Positions 1 through 9,582 are shown, counted from the stretch's first letter. The stretch is DNA of 64,000 nt from JBHELQ01 sp046262995 (GCA_046262995.1 JBHELQ010000064.1:62001-126000); one strand, 5' to 3'. Numbers and translations: made by a program. Notes: a model not told the origin generated them from the sequence alone.

Positions 1-300
1 CCGGAGCACCCGTGAGCAGAACCCGTGGATCGTCGAGATCCAGGCTCCCTCCGCCGCGCGGGCCTCCTCACGGCGGCCGAGCTCCAGGAAGCGCGCGCGG
101 ATCCTGCTCCCCAGCTGGGCGGCGGCCTTGTCGGTGAAGGTGATCGCGAGGATCGACTCGAGCGGCGCGCCGTCGTCGATCACCGCCCTTACGAAGCGCT
201 CCACCAGCACCGACGTCTTGCCCGTCCCGGCCCCCGCCCTGACGAGCAGCGGGCCCTCCCGCCGCCCGATCGCGCGCAGCTGCTCGTCGGTGAAGTCCAT
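1..300 (-). CDS. UvrD/AddA-type ATP-dependent helicase, N-terminal part only
   Basis: The gene runs off the left edge; only its first 100 codons are visible. They start with ATG at 300 and contain a UvrD-family nucleotide-binding core: Walker A AGAGTGKTS at about residues 22-30, motif Ia AITFTDKAA near residue 56, and STIHGFCSRVLR at residues 89-100. These are the signatures of superfamily 1A helicases that unwind DNA ends in RecBCD/AddAB repair. The start codon overlaps the stop of the upstream nuclease gene by one base (TGATG), so the two are translationally coupled and probably form an AddA/AddB-like pair. Whether this protein also has a C-terminal nuclease domain cannot be seen. Confidence 0.9.
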   Translation of the reverse strand, partial: MDFTDEQLRAIGRREGPLLVRAGAGTGKTSVLVERFVRAVIDDGAPLESILAITFTDKAAAQLGSRIRARFLELGRREEARAAEGAWISTIHGFCSRVLR

Positions 301-3200
301 CAGCCCTCGCTCCGGCAGATCGACGGGTACGAGCAGCCCCCGTCGTAGGCGCAGCTATCGGGGGTGCAGCGGAGCTCTCCGCGCGCCATACGGGCGGCGG
401 TCTCGGAGATCCGTGCCGACGCGTCCTCCAGGCGCTGCCTGAACTCGTCCGGCTCTCGGCGGTCGTTGGAGACGAAGTCCGACCCGAGCTGCGGCAGGTC
501 GGCCACCAGCCCGCGCGCCCGGCGATCCTCGCCTCCCAGCGGCACGTAGACCCCGCCCGCGGGCTCCAGGCCATGGAGCTCCTCGACCGCCAGCATGTAC
601 AGGGCGGCCTGGAAGCGGTTCTCGCGCTCCCAGCTGTCGGCCTTGTAGGCGGCGACCGACTTGCCGCTCTTGTAGTCGCGCACGAGGGCGTGTCCGTCCC
701 AGGTGTCCACGCGGTCGATCACCCCGCGGACGTTCACGCCCGCGACCTCGATGGGCCCGAAGCGCAGCTCCAAATGCTCGGGCTCGAACTGGCTGTCGGA
801 CTCGGCCTCGTGGCGCAGGAAGCGCAACAGGTCGAACTGGAGCCGCCGCACCGCGGCACGGACGCGCGTCTGCTTGGGGGACAGCTGGAACTCCGAGCGC
901 CTCAGCTCGAGCTCCTCCAGCAGGATCTGCTCCGCCTGCGCGAGATTCCCGCTCGTCACCCGTCGGGAGCCGGTGGCCTCGCGCAGCCGGCGGTAGGTCC
1001 CCTCCAGGACCGCGTGGGCATAGCGGCCGCGCACCATCGCCTCCGGGTCGGGCTCGAGCGCCTCCGGCCTGAGCAGGCTGTCGACGAGCCACTTCACCGG
1101 ACAGTCGGCGAAGCGCTCGAGCGCCGCGGCCGACACCGACTCGCGCGCGGCCAGCTCCTCGCGCACCCCCGGGTCGGTGAGCGGGCCCGGCTCGGGGGCG
1201 GCGGCGCGCGGGCCGCGCAGGGCGATCGTGCGCGCCCATTCCTCCGCGGTGGGCGCACCCTCCGGCGCCCACGTCACCTCCGACAGCGATCGGCGGCGCT
1301 CGGCCGGCCCATCGAACAGGTCCCGCACGTCCTCGACGAAGAAGGAGGGGGAGGCGGGGTTTCCCTCCTCGTCGCAGTAGCGCGCGCTGAGGACCAGCGA
1401 GCTCTCCGCCCGCGAGGCGCAGACGTAGAAGAGATAACGTTCGCGATCGAGTCGGTCCTCGCGCAGCGGGAGCGCGAGGCCGCTCGTCTTGGCGATCTCG
1501 GTCCGGTCGGAGTCCGGCAGGAAGGGCTCCGGCGAGCTGCCGCGCGGGAACTCCTCCTCCTGCAACCCGCAGACGAAGACGGAGTGGAAGCGGCGGGCGC
1601 GGATGGCACCCGGGCTCGCGACCTGGACGCGATCCGGTTGGGGGTTCTCCCCCAGCCGCAGCCTGAGCTCGGAGAGCGTCTCGTGAAGCGCGGCGTGGTC
1701 CAGGGACGCCAGCGTGCCGGCCCCGATCAGCGCGTGGATCTGCGCCAGAGCGTCGTGGGCCGCGTCGAAGGTTCGGGGGTCCTCGAGCTCCGACCCGTCG
1801 AGAACCGGCGCCATGCGGCGGTACGGAGCCGTGAACAGCCGCTGCAGCGCCCGGTCGAGCTCCCTGACGAACACGGCCATGTCCCCGGCGCCCCGCAGGC
1901 GGTCGAGCTCGTCGAGCCGGAGCTGCTCGGGCTTCCAGGGCGCGTCCTCCCAGATCTTCCGCGCGGCCTCCGCGGACTCGGCGCCCTGCTTTCGGACCTC
2001 TGACTCCAGCCGATCGGCGAGCCCCGGCTGGCGAAGCCGTCCGGGCGTGCGCAGGTAGGCGAGCAGGTCGTCGGCGCCCCCTCCCAGCACGGCGGCGCGC
2101 ACCAGCGCGAGCAGCCCGCGCCCGAGGCTCGTCATGCGCAGCGCCACGGAGCGATCGATCGAGAACGGGATGCCGTAGGCGCCGAAGACCTGCTCCACGA
2201 GCGACGCGTAGCGGCCGGTCTCCCGCAGGACGACCGCCACGTCGCCTGGGGACACGCCCTCACGAAGCAGCCGCAGGACATCGGCTCCGACCAGCTCGAC
2301 CTCCGCCCGCTCGCCACCCGCCGCGTGCAGCCGGACGGTCTCCCCGGCCGGGCGCGCGGGCCCAGGCTCGAGCTCGAACAGGTTGCGCTCCAGATGGTGA
2401 AGCGCGTCGCGCGAGCCGTCGGAGTAGTGGTCCGATAGCGCCTCCAGGCGCACCTCCCGATCGGCCAGGGAGGCAAGCGCCTGATAGATCGGCGCGACTA
2501 CGCGGAAGGCGATCCGACCCGGCTCGAAGGGCAGCGAGACGGTCACGTCCGCCCCGCAGCGCCGCGCGATCGTCTCGAGAGCCTCGAGCTCGAGCGGCGT
2601 GAAGTCGTCGAAGCCGTAGACGAACAGCGGCGTATCGCGCCAGCGTGCCGGCTCGCGGCGAAGCGCGTCCAGCGCGCGCCAGGCGTAGAGCTCGGCATCC
2701 ACGAGCCCGGCGGCGTCGAGCAGGTCGCGGTAACGGCGATAGAGACGGGCGACCTCCTCGGCGTAGCCGCGGCGCGGCCCGTCCCCTGCCCAGTCGCGAA
2801 GGGCCCGTGTGAAGCGCGCGGGCTCGACCATCGAGCGTTCGAGCTCAGCGAGGAAGCGCGCCGCGGCGCGCGTGAAACCGGGACGTCCGGCGGAGTCCGC
2901 CAGCACCTCGAGCCCGGCGCCGGTGATCGCCTCCTGGACCAGGAGCTCCCTCTGCACCGGCGAAGCCCTGCGACCGCCCTGGCCAGTGCGCTCGGCGATC
3001 GTCTCGAAGAGCCAGGCGAAGCGGACCACGCGCGCGCCGATCACCGCCCCGCCCGCGGCGAGCTCGCGCTGGCTGTGCTCCACGTCCTGGAAGGCCGGCA
3101 CGACCAGTATCGGATCGTCGTCGAGCCGCGCGCGCAGGCCACCCAGGACCTCCCCCGCCTTGGCGGAGTTGGCCGGTCCGGTTACGAGCGTGAGCGGCAC
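300..3200 (-). CDS. AddB-like helicase/nuclease with PD-(D/E)XK domain
   Basis: A 966-residue protein resembling the inactivated helicase plus nuclease subunit of AddAB double-strand break repair. The N-terminus (VTGPANSAK) sits where Walker A should be but is degenerate. The C-terminal third carries a RecB-type nuclease: GVIDRVD at about 826 and RDYKSGK at about 841-847. A cysteine in FADCPVKW and a terminal cluster C945, C950, C956, C962 match the layout of the iron-sulfur staple of AddB-type nucleases. The start is GTG; an in-frame stop 30 bases upstream rules out a long extension. It lies 30 bases after a small zinc-motif gene and overlaps the next helicase gene by one base, so all three likely share one transcript. 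Confidence 0.85.
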   Translation of the reverse strand: MPLTLVTGPANSAKAGEVLGGLRARLDDDPILVVPAFQDVEHSQRELAAGGAVIGARVVRFAWLFETIAERTGQGGRRASPVQRELLVQEAITGAGLEVLADSAGRPGFTRAAARFLAELERSMVEPARFTRALRDWAGDGPRRGYAEEVARLYRRYRDLLDAAGLVDAELYAWRALDALRREPARWRDTPLFVYGFDDFTPLELEALETIARRCGADVTVSLPFEPGRIAFRVVAPIYQALASLADREVRLEALSDHYSDGSRDALHHLERNLFELEPGPARPAGETVRLHAAGGERAEVELVGADVLRLLREGVSPGDVAVVLRETGRYASLVEQVFGAYGIPFSIDRSVALRMTSLGRGLLALVRAAVLGGGADDLLAYLRTPGRLRQPGLADRLESEVRKQGAESAEAARKIWEDAPWKPEQLRLDELDRLRGAGDMAVFVRELDRALQRLFTAPYRRMAPVLDGSELEDPRTFDAAHDALAQIHALIGAGTLASLDHAALHETLSELRLRLGENPQPDRVQVASPGAIRARRFHSVFVCGLQEEEFPRGSSPEPFLPDSDRTEIAKTSGLALPLREDRLDRERYLFYVCASRAESSLVLSARYCDEEGNPASPSFFVEDVRDLFDGPAERRRSLSEVTWAPEGAPTAEEWARTIALRGPRAAAPEPGPLTDPGVREELAARESVSAAALERFADCPVKWLVDSLLRPEALEPDPEAMVRGRYAHAVLEGTYRRLREATGSRRVTSGNLAQAEQILLEELELRRSEFQLSPKQTRVRAAVRRLQFDLLRFLRHEAESDSQFEPEHLELRFGPIEVAGVNVRGVIDRVDTWDGHALVRDYKSGKSVAAYKADSWERENRFQAALYMLAVEELHGLEPAGGVYVPLGGEDRRARGLVADLPQLGSDFVSNDRREPDEFRQRLEDASARISETAARMARGELRCTPDSCAYDGGCSYPSICRSEG

Positions 3201-3230
3201 GCCGTCGAGTTGTAGAGCCGCCCCACGACG

Positions 3231-3815
3231 TCAGGATCGCGGGCGCCCGGAGGGTGCCGCGAGCGCCTCGGCGTAGCGCGGCGCCGGGTACATCACGGGC
3301 GCCTGCTGGAGCTCCCAGCCAGATCCCGGCCGCAGGACCCAGCGGGCGATCCGAAGCCGGCCTCCGGGCAGGTCCTCGGCTCGCAGCTCCTCCCGAAGCT
3401 CGCCGGCGCAGCCTGGGCTGGCGCCCGCGCCAGGCCCGCTGGCGACAGCACGCAGGAGCGAGGCGGCCTCGTCCTCCACGAGCGCCTGGCTTCGCTCGCC
3501 CTCGCGGATCAGCTCCGTCAGGTCCTCGGCGGCCAGAACCGGCGCCTGACGGCGGATGGCCCCGGCCTGCCAGGCGGCCAGGCGCAGCCCGCCCGGCACC
3601 CGCTCGAGCCTGACCTCGTAGCGGCCTTCGTCGTCCTCGTAGGGACCGGCGGCGGCGAACGGCCCCCGGAACGCCGGGGTGCCGCCCGCGCGCTGGCGTC
3701 GCGGGCGATCCGAGCGACTTGCCGGCCCGCGGCTGCGCCCGGCGTCCAGAACAGTTCCCTTCGAGCAGATGGGACAGTCGGCCGTGTGGCGGTTGTGGCG
3801 GCAGAAGAGCGGCAC
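3231..3815 (-). CDS. Small putative zinc-binding protein upstream of AddB-like gene
   Basis: A protein of 194 residues that I do not recognise. It begins VPLFCRHNRHTADCPICSKG: C5, H7 or H10, C14 and C17 could form a zinc site. The rest is a charged alpha/beta-looking sequence without membrane segments. GTG at 3815 is chosen because it lies just before the Cys/His motif and the frame upstream runs antisense to the divergent phosphoesterase gene. It lies 30 bases before the AddB-like gene on the same strand, so it is probably first in that operon. A role in DNA-end handling would be inference from position only. Confidence 0.6.
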   Translation of the reverse strand: MPLFCRHNRHTADCPICSKGTVLDAGRSRGPASRSDRPRRQRAGGTPAFRGPFAAAGPYEDDEGRYEVRLERVPGGLRLAAWQAGAIRRQAPVLAAEDLTELIREGERSQALVEDEAASLLRAVASGPGAGASPGCAGELREELRAEDLPGGRLRIARWVLRPGSGWELQQAPVMYPAPRYAEALAAPSGRPRS

Positions 3816-3848
3816 CTGGGTCCAGCGTAGCCCTCCGCCCCTGCCAAC

Positions 3849-4946
3849 ATGGCGCGCGTGCTGACGGCGATCGTCTCCGACCTCCACGTCGCCTCGACGA
3901 TGGAGGGCTTCGACCTGGCCAGCCGCCCCGAGGTGCGGGAGCGGCTCCTGCCCGTCCTCGACGACGCCGACCAGGTCGTGCTCCTCGGAGATCTCGTGGA
4001 GCTGCGGGAGCGCCCCCTGCTCGAGGCGCTGGAGACCGCCCGTCCGCTGCTCCAGGCGATCGGCGAGAGGACCGCCGGCAAGCGAGTCCTCATCACCCCC
4101 GGAAACCACGACCACCAGCTGGCCGAGCCCTGGCTGGAGCGGGCGAGGCTCGCGGGAACGCCGCTCGGGATCGAGTCGGAGTGGCCCGTGCGGCCCTCGG
4201 ACGGGATCGCCGGCCGGATCGCCGAGTGGATGCCGGACAGCGAGCTGGTCGTGGCCTACCCGGGCTTCCGCCCGCGCCCCGACGTCTACGTCACGCACGG
4301 CCACTATCTGGACCTGCACCTGACCGTCCCACGGCTCGAGTCGATCGTCGTCTCACTGGTCGGCCGGGCCACCGGCCGGCGGCGGGCGGCGTGCCGGGCT
4401 CCGGACGACTACGAGGCGGTCGTCGGGCCGCTCTATGCACTGCTCTACGGCATCGCCCAGGGGGCGAGCGCCGGCACGCTCGCGCGCGGCGGCAGCCTGT
4501 CCAGGCGCGTCTGGGAGCGGGCGAGCGACCGCGACGGGCGGCATCGCGTGTCGCGCCTGCTGCTCGGTCGCGTCACGATCCCCGGCGCCGTGGCCGCGCT
4601 GAACGGACTCGGCCTCGGCCCGTTCCGACCGGACATCTCGGGCGCGGAGCTGCGCCGGGCCGGGCTGCGCGCCATCGGCACGGTGACGGACTCCCTGGGC
4701 GTCAGCGCGGAGCACGTCATCTTCGGGCACACCCACCGGCCCGGCCCGCTGCCCGGGGACGAGCCCTCCGACTGGTCCACGCCAGGCGGGGCCAGGCTGT
4801 GGAACACGGGTAGCTGGCTGTGGGAGCCCGCGCTGATGCAGTCGGAAGGCCCCAGTCCGTACCGGCCGGGCACCGTCCTCTACCTGCGCGACGAAGGGCC
4901 GCCGGAGCTGACGAATGCGCTCGAAGGCCTCGGGTCGGCGTTCTGA
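3849..4946 (+). CDS. Calcineurin-like metallophosphoesterase
   Basis: A 365-residue cytoplasmic protein with the full metallophosphoesterase motif set: SDLH (D11, H13), GDLVE, ITPGNHDHQ, THGHYLD and IFGHTHRPG, followed by NTGSW. These bind two metal ions and hydrolyse phosphomono- or diesters. There is no signal peptide. The substrate cannot be read from the sequence; relatives include nucleotide and UDP-sugar hydrolases. It starts with ATG and is divergent from the zinc-motif gene, with 33 bases between start codons. Confidence 0.85.
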   Translation: MARVLTAIVSDLHVASTMEGFDLASRPEVRERLLPVLDDADQVVLLGDLVELRERPLLEALETARPLLQAIGERTAGKRVLITPGNHDHQLAEPWLERARLAGTPLGIESEWPVRPSDGIAGRIAEWMPDSELVVAYPGFRPRPDVYVTHGHYLDLHLTVPRLESIVVSLVGRATGRRRAACRAPDDYEAVVGPLYALLYGIAQGASAGTLARGGSLSRRVWERASDRDGRHRVSRLLLGRVTIPGAVAALNGLGLGPFRPDISGAELRRAGLRAIGTVTDSLGVSAEHVIFGHTHRPGPLPGDEPSDWSTPGGARLWNTGSWLWEPALMQSEGPSPYRPGTVLYLRDEGPPELTNALEGLGSAF

Positions 4947-5038
4947 CGCGTCGGCGCAGCTTTCTGCGCGAATGCGTGTTCCGGCCCCGGGAGCCCTAGT
5001 CCGGCGCATCCCGGACAGCGTCCGGTTGCGCCATGAAC

Positions 5039-5044
5039 AGGAGG
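5039..5044 (+). promoter_or_regulatory. Ribosome binding site fixing the RTX protein start
   Basis: AGGAGG six bases upstream of the ATG at 5051. An in-frame ATG at 5033 lies before this site and has no such signal, so 5051 is the preferred start. Confidence 0.75.
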
Positions 5045-5050
5045 CAGTTG

Positions 5051-5965
5051 ATGCGAACAGGCAGGCATTCGTTGCGACCGGCGCTGGGGCTCGCGGGGCT
5101 CCTGACGCTGGCGTTCCTCACCACGGCCCAGACGGCGGCCGGGTTCGGGGTAACCCCCTGTCCCGCCCCGACCGTGAACGGAAGCGGGGGGAACGACACG
5201 ATCAACGGGAGCTCCGGCAGGGAGACCATCAATGCTTTCGGGGGCGACGACATCGTCAACTCGCTTCAAGGGGACGACTGCGCCGACGGCGGCACAGGAG
5301 CCGACATCGTGAACGGAGGGACGGGCGATGACTCGCTCCGGGGAGGCGCGGGGGCGGACACCCTCAACGGTGCGGCCAACTCGGACGAGATCTTCGGCGA
5401 CGCCGACAACGACGAGCTGAGCGGCGGCAGCGGCAACGACCGGGTGCTCGGCGGCACCGGCTTCGACATTATCGAGGGCGGTCTCGGGCGCGATCGGATC
5501 GGCGGCGGGGCAGGCCCCGATGATCTCGGCGGAGGTCGCGGCAACGATTTCATGGTCGGAAACGGCGGCTTCGACTTCCTGTCGGGGGGGCTCGGCTCCG
5601 ACCGCATGTTCGGAGGAAGCGGCCCCGACGACATGGACGGCGGCCGCGGCAACGACCGGCTCTCGGGCGGCCTCGAGGACGACTTCATCGCGGGCGGCCT
5701 CGGCAGCGACCGGATCTCGGGCGGTGCTGGCCCCGACCGGCTGGAAGGGGGTCTCGGCAACGACCGGATCTCCGGTGGAAGCGGCCGTGACGCCATCGAC
5801 GGCGGCCTCGGCACGAGCCGCATCTCGGGCGGCTCCGGCAACGACCGGATCCTGGCGGCGAACGGCCGCAGGGACCGGATCGACTGCGGACCGGGGCGCG
5901 ACAAGGTCGTCGTCGACGACCACGAGCGTTCGCTTCGCCGCTGCGAGATCGTCGAGCGCGCTTAG
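5051..5965 (+). CDS. Secreted RTX-type calcium-binding repeat protein
   Basis: A 304-residue protein with a Sec signal peptide (basic start, then LAGLLTLAFLTTAQTAAG), followed almost entirely by hemolysin-type nonapeptide repeats of the form GGxGxDxIx, for example GGLGSDRMF and GGSGNDRIL. Such repeats fold into a calcium-binding parallel beta-roll outside the cell. The C-terminus has the usual cap with CGPGRDKVVVDDHE and a last cysteine in RRCEIVERA. There is no catalytic domain, so it is probably a structural or adhesive surface protein. The start is set by AGGAGG at 5039. A similar repeat array ends the protein at 23424-25958. Confidence 0.85.
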   Translation: MRTGRHSLRPALGLAGLLTLAFLTTAQTAAGFGVTPCPAPTVNGSGGNDTINGSSGRETINAFGGDDIVNSLQGDDCADGGTGADIVNGGTGDDSLRGGAGADTLNGAANSDEIFGDADNDELSGGSGNDRVLGGTGFDIIEGGLGRDRIGGGAGPDDLGGGRGNDFMVGNGGFDFLSGGLGSDRMFGGSGPDDMDGGRGNDRLSGGLEDDFIAGGLGSDRISGGAGPDRLEGGLGNDRISGGSGRDAIDGGLGTSRISGGSGNDRILAANGRRDRIDCGPGRDKVVVDDHERSLRRCEIVERA

Positions 5966-5976
5966 AAAGAACGCGG

Positions 5977-6007
5977 GAGCGTCCGCGCCGTGACGGCGCG
6001 GACGCTC
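5977..6007. terminator. Bidirectional terminator hairpin
   Basis: Perfect 14-base stem GAGCGTCCGCGCCG around a TGA loop, located between the ends of two convergent genes (RTX protein and topB). No clear T tract, as is common in very GC-rich genomes. Confidence 0.75.
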
Positions 6008-6020
6008 TCCGCGCTATCGC

Positions 6021-8315
6021 TCAGCCGGCGCGAGCCTTGGGCCGCCGGCGGCCGCGGGAGGGCGCGGGCCTCTCGCCGTCACCCTCGTCGCCGCCGTTCT
6101 CGGCGCCTTCCTGCTCGGCGGGCGGGGCTGGACGCGGGCCCTTCGCCCACTCCTCGTCGAAGTCGGACCGCCACTTGCCCTCCTCGTCCTGCTCGAGCTT
6201 GAGCTTGGCGCGGAAGGTGCGGCCCGAGCGGCCCCGGAAGCCGGTGACCTGCTTCTCCGTGCGGCCGATGCCCGGCTCCTCTCCGCGCTCCCGTGAGGCC
6301 CGCAGCGACTCGATCAGCTCCTTGGCGGTCTCGACGGACAGGGACTTTCCGGCCTTGCGCTTCCAGATCACGAAGCCGCAGCCCGGATCGTCCTTGGACC
6401 AGCAGGAGAACCCCTTGCGGTTCTCGGTGATCTCGCGTCCGCAGATGGGGCAGGGGCCGAGCTTGGCCCGCTCGATCCTGACCCCCTTCAGCTTGTCGAG
6501 CTCCTGGACCGTGGCGGTGGCGAACTTCGCGATGTCCTGCATGAACGCCGGCCGCGTGTCCTCGCCGCGCTCGATCAGTCCGAGCCGGTGCTCCCAGTCG
6601 CCCGTGAGCTCAGCCGACGTGAGCGCGTGGTCGCCCAACAGCTTGATCACCTGAATCCCCTTGTCGGTGGCGCGCAGAGCGCGGCCGTCCCGCTCCATGT
6701 AGCCAACCTGGATCAGGCGCTCGATGATCGACGCGCGCGTGGCGGGGGTGCCGATGCCGGAGTCCTTCATCGCCTCCCGCAAGTCGGCCTCCTCGATCTC
6801 CTTGCCGGCGGTCTCCATGGCAGCGAGCAGCGAGGCCTCGGTGAAGCGCCGCGGCGGCTGGGTCTCCTTGCGGAGCGACTCGACCGAGCGCGTCTCGACC
6901 TGTTCACCCTGGTCCAGCTTGGGCAGCAGCTGGTCCCCGCCCGAGTCGTCGTCCGGGCGGTCCGGCGACTGGGACTCGTCGCCGTAGACGGCCTTCCAGC
7001 CCGCCTCCACGAGGCGCCGGCCGCTGGTGCGGAAGACGTGCTCGCTGACGAGCGTCTCGACGCGGGTGCGCTCGAACACGGCCTCGGGGTGGAAGATCGC
7101 CAGGAACCGCTTGGCCACCAGGTCGTAGATCTTCAGCTCGTCCTGACCCATGCGCGACAGATCGTGCTCGGAGCGGGTCGGGATCAGCGCGTGGTGGTCC
7201 TCCACCTTCTTGTCGTTGACCACTCGCTGCAGCGGCAGCCGATCGAGCGAGGCGACGTACTCCGCCGCGCGAGCGTACTGCGGGTTGTGGCCCACGAGCT
7301 CGGCGGTGGGCTTGATCTCGGCGACCAGGTCGCCCGTGAGGAAGCGAGAGCTGGTGCGCGGGTAGGTGATCGCCTTGTGCTCCTCGTAGAGGCGCTGAGC
7401 GGCGGCGAGCGTCCGCCGCGCGGAGAACCCATAGAGCGTGTTGCCGTGGCGCTGGAGGGATGTGAGGTCGTACAGCAGCTGCGGCCGCTCGCGCTCCTCC
7501 TTGCGCTCGAGCTTCGTGATCTCACCGGGGTTGCCGGTGCAGGCCTCGACCACCTTCCGCGCCTCGTCCTCGGCGATCCGCTTGCCGCCCAGGTAGCGGC
7601 CCGGGTAGACCCGCTCGCCCTCGGCCGCGAAGCTCGCCTCGACGAGCCAGTACGGCTCCGGCTTGAAGTCGCGGATCTCCTGCTCGCGGCGCGCCACGAG
7701 CGCAAGCGTGGGCGTCTGCACCCGCCCGAGGGACACCGCGCCGTCGAAGGCCGCGCGCAGGCGGATCGACGCCGCGCGGGTGGCGTTCATGCCCACCACC
7801 CAGTCCGCCTCCGAGCGCGAGCGCGCCGCCGCCTCGAGGTTGCGCAGCTCCTCCCCGGGGCGCAGTCGCCCGAATGCCTCCTCGATAGCCGCCCGGGTCA
7901 TCGACTGGAGCCAGAGCCGCTCCACGGGCTTGTCCACATCTGCCGTCTCGTAGACGTAGGCGAAGATCAGCTCGCCCTCGCGGCCGGCGTCGCAAGCGTT
8001 GACTATGCGCTCGATGTCGCCGCTGCGCATGAGCTTGTGGATGGCCCTGAGCTGCTTCTGCGCTTTGTCGTCGTTGGGAACGAGCTTGAACTCGTCCGGC
8101 AGGATCGGCAGATCGGCGAACCGCCACTTCTTCAGCTTCGGGTCGTAGGCGTCCGGCTCCGCCAGCCCGACCAGGTGCCCGACCGCCCAGCTGATCACGT
8201 ACTCGTCTCCCACCAGATGGGTCTTGTCATTCGAGGGCTCGAACGAGCCCGGAAGCGCCGCCGCGAGGTCACGCGCGACGGACGGCTTCTCGGCGATCAC
8301 GAGGGTCTTTGTCAT
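6021..8315 (-). CDS. topB: DNA topoisomerase III (type IA)
   Basis: A 764-residue type IA topoisomerase that relaxes or decatenates DNA through a transient 5'-phosphotyrosine. The TOPRIM domain shows IAEKPSVA (residues 7-14) and DAGREGE (109-115), and the catalytic Tyr318 lies in ITYPRTSS. SLGRVQTPTLAL is another family signature. A zinc ribbon with CPIC and further cysteines follows near residue 625, and the tail is charged and low-complexity. The family resemblance is to topoisomerase III rather than TopA, though some genomes name such proteins topA. ATG at 8315 is preceded by AGGAGAG. The gene is convergent with the RTX protein. Confidence 0.9.
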   Translation of the reverse strand: MTKTLVIAEKPSVARDLAAALPGSFEPSNDKTHLVGDEYVISWAVGHLVGLAEPDAYDPKLKKWRFADLPILPDEFKLVPNDDKAQKQLRAIHKLMRSGDIERIVNACDAGREGELIFAYVYETADVDKPVERLWLQSMTRAAIEEAFGRLRPGEELRNLEAAARSRSEADWVVGMNATRAASIRLRAAFDGAVSLGRVQTPTLALVARREQEIRDFKPEPYWLVEASFAAEGERVYPGRYLGGKRIAEDEARKVVEACTGNPGEITKLERKEERERPQLLYDLTSLQRHGNTLYGFSARRTLAAAQRLYEEHKAITYPRTSSRFLTGDLVAEIKPTAELVGHNPQYARAAEYVASLDRLPLQRVVNDKKVEDHHALIPTRSEHDLSRMGQDELKIYDLVAKRFLAIFHPEAVFERTRVETLVSEHVFRTSGRRLVEAGWKAVYGDESQSPDRPDDDSGGDQLLPKLDQGEQVETRSVESLRKETQPPRRFTEASLLAAMETAGKEIEEADLREAMKDSGIGTPATRASIIERLIQVGYMERDGRALRATDKGIQVIKLLGDHALTSAELTGDWEHRLGLIERGEDTRPAFMQDIAKFATATVQELDKLKGVRIERAKLGPCPICGREITENRKGFSCWSKDDPGCGFVIWKRKAGKSLSVETAKELIESLRASRERGEEPGIGRTEKQVTGFRGRSGRTFRAKLKLEQDEEGKWRSDFDEEWAKGPRPAPPAEQEGAENGGDEGDGERPAPSRGRRRPKARAG

Positions 8316-8385
8316 ATCGACTCTCCTTTCACGATACGCGCCGATCCGGCGCTCGTTTGCCGGAGAAGGGCGGGCGCGCCGAGGC

Positions 8386-9534
8386 TCAGCGGGCGCAGGG
8401 CCCCGTGTCGACCGGCGCGCGGGCCCTGGACAGGGCCCCGCGCACGATCGTGTCGGGCACCCCGAAGCCGCTGTTCACGGACTCGGACACGGTCGCCGCG
8501 AACACTGTGGCCACGACCCTGCCGGCGCCGTCCACGACGGGGCCCCCGGAGTTGCCGGGTCGCACGAGAGCGCGGAGGGCTGTGATCTTGCGCCGGACCG
8601 GCCCGCGGCCGTAGGCGTCGTCGGTGAGCGCTATCGCGGTGACGCCGACCCGGGCGGGCCTCACGTCGTAGGGCCCGTTCCCTGGAAATCCGAGCACCGC
8701 CGCCGAGGTGCCGGGCCGGGAGGCTTGGTTAAGCGCGAGGGCGGGCGCCCCGGCCGCGCCGGGAACCCTGAGCACCGCGACGTCGTCGTGCGGGTCGAAC
8801 CACACGGCCTGCGCATCGAGCTTCGATCCCTGCCCCTGCAGTTCGACCGTGGTGTCGTCCTGCCCCGCGACCACGTGGGCGTTGGTCACCACCACTCCGC
8901 GGGCGGCGACCCAGCCGCTGCCCTCGACGCCCAGGCCGCAGGCGGTGCCGAGCACCTTGACGACGCTGCGAGCGGCGGCGCGCACCTGAGGATCGCGGGC
9001 TATCGCGCTGTCGGGCGGCCCCACGCCCGGGCGCGGCCCCTGGACCTTTGGGAAGGGATCGAAGCGCGCCAGGGCCTTCAGGAGCGGGCCCGACGGCGGC
9101 AGCCGCTCGTTCAGCGCGCTCAGGATCGTCGAGCGCTGGATCGGCCGGCGCAGCTCGCGGGCGCCTGGCGTCTGGAGCGCGACGGTCCCGGCTATCCACA
9201 CCAGGCCCAGCCCGAGGCAGGCGACCAGCACGGCGCCGCCCAGGCCGTCCAGCGCGCCGAGCCTGTCGCCGATCCGCTCGCGCAGGTGGAACCCCACGAT
9301 CTCGAGCGTGGAGGCTAGGAGGCCGCCGAAGAAGACCGCGCTGAGCAGCGCGAACAGGGGCGCGTAGGGCGAGCGCGACCCCTCCGCCAGGAAAAGCGGC
9401 CCGATGCGCGAGCCGAGGAAGCCACCGGCGGCGAAGCCGGCCAGCGACAGCGCTCCCACGATCAGGCCCTGCGCGTAGCCCCAGACCGCCATCAGCGCCG
9501 CAAAGCCCAGGATGATCCAGTCGAGCGCGGTCAC
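8386..9534 (-). CDS. MarP-like membrane serine protease (CvpA domain plus trypsin domain)
   Basis: A 382-residue protein. The first about 120 residues form four hydrophobic segments of the CvpA (colicin V production) type; the rest is a periplasmic trypsin-like protease with catalytic H220 (TNAHVV), an Asp at 250-251 (HDDVAVL) and S329 (PGNSGGP). The same architecture is found in mycobacterial MarP, which supports acid and oxidative stress survival by processing cell-wall hydrolases. The start is GTG. It is divergent from a penicillin-binding protein gene with 48 bases between starts, consistent with a shared cell-envelope role. Confidence 0.88.
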   Translation of the reverse strand: MTALDWIILGFAALMAVWGYAQGLIVGALSLAGFAAGGFLGSRIGPLFLAEGSRSPYAPLFALLSAVFFGGLLASTLEIVGFHLRERIGDRLGALDGLGGAVLVACLGLGLVWIAGTVALQTPGARELRRPIQRSTILSALNERLPPSGPLLKALARFDPFPKVQGPRPGVGPPDSAIARDPQVRAAARSVVKVLGTACGLGVEGSGWVAARGVVVTNAHVVAGQDDTTVELQGQGSKLDAQAVWFDPHDDVAVLRVPGAAGAPALALNQASRPGTSAAVLGFPGNGPYDVRPARVGVTAIALTDDAYGRGPVRRKITALRALVRPGNSGGPVVDGAGRVVATVFAATVSESVNSGFGVPDTIVRGALSRARAPVDTGPCAR

Positions 9535-9582
9535 GACCGGGCGCAGGCTACCGCCGGGCGGGCGCGCGATCCGGGGCTACCC

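Noticed and set aside
5033..5050. Upstream ATG for the RTX protein
   Set aside because: AGGAGG lies after this ATG and is correctly spaced from the ATG at 5051.
8369..8380. Possible third copy of the hairpin element (same 12-base arm CGGGCGCGCCGA)
   Set aside because: The match stops after 12 bases and no complementary arm follows nearby; likely chance in GC-rich sequence.
6588..8585. Long open frame on the plus strand opposite topB
   Set aside because: Antisense to a complete topoisomerase with all catalytic motifs; the translation has no recognisable fold.
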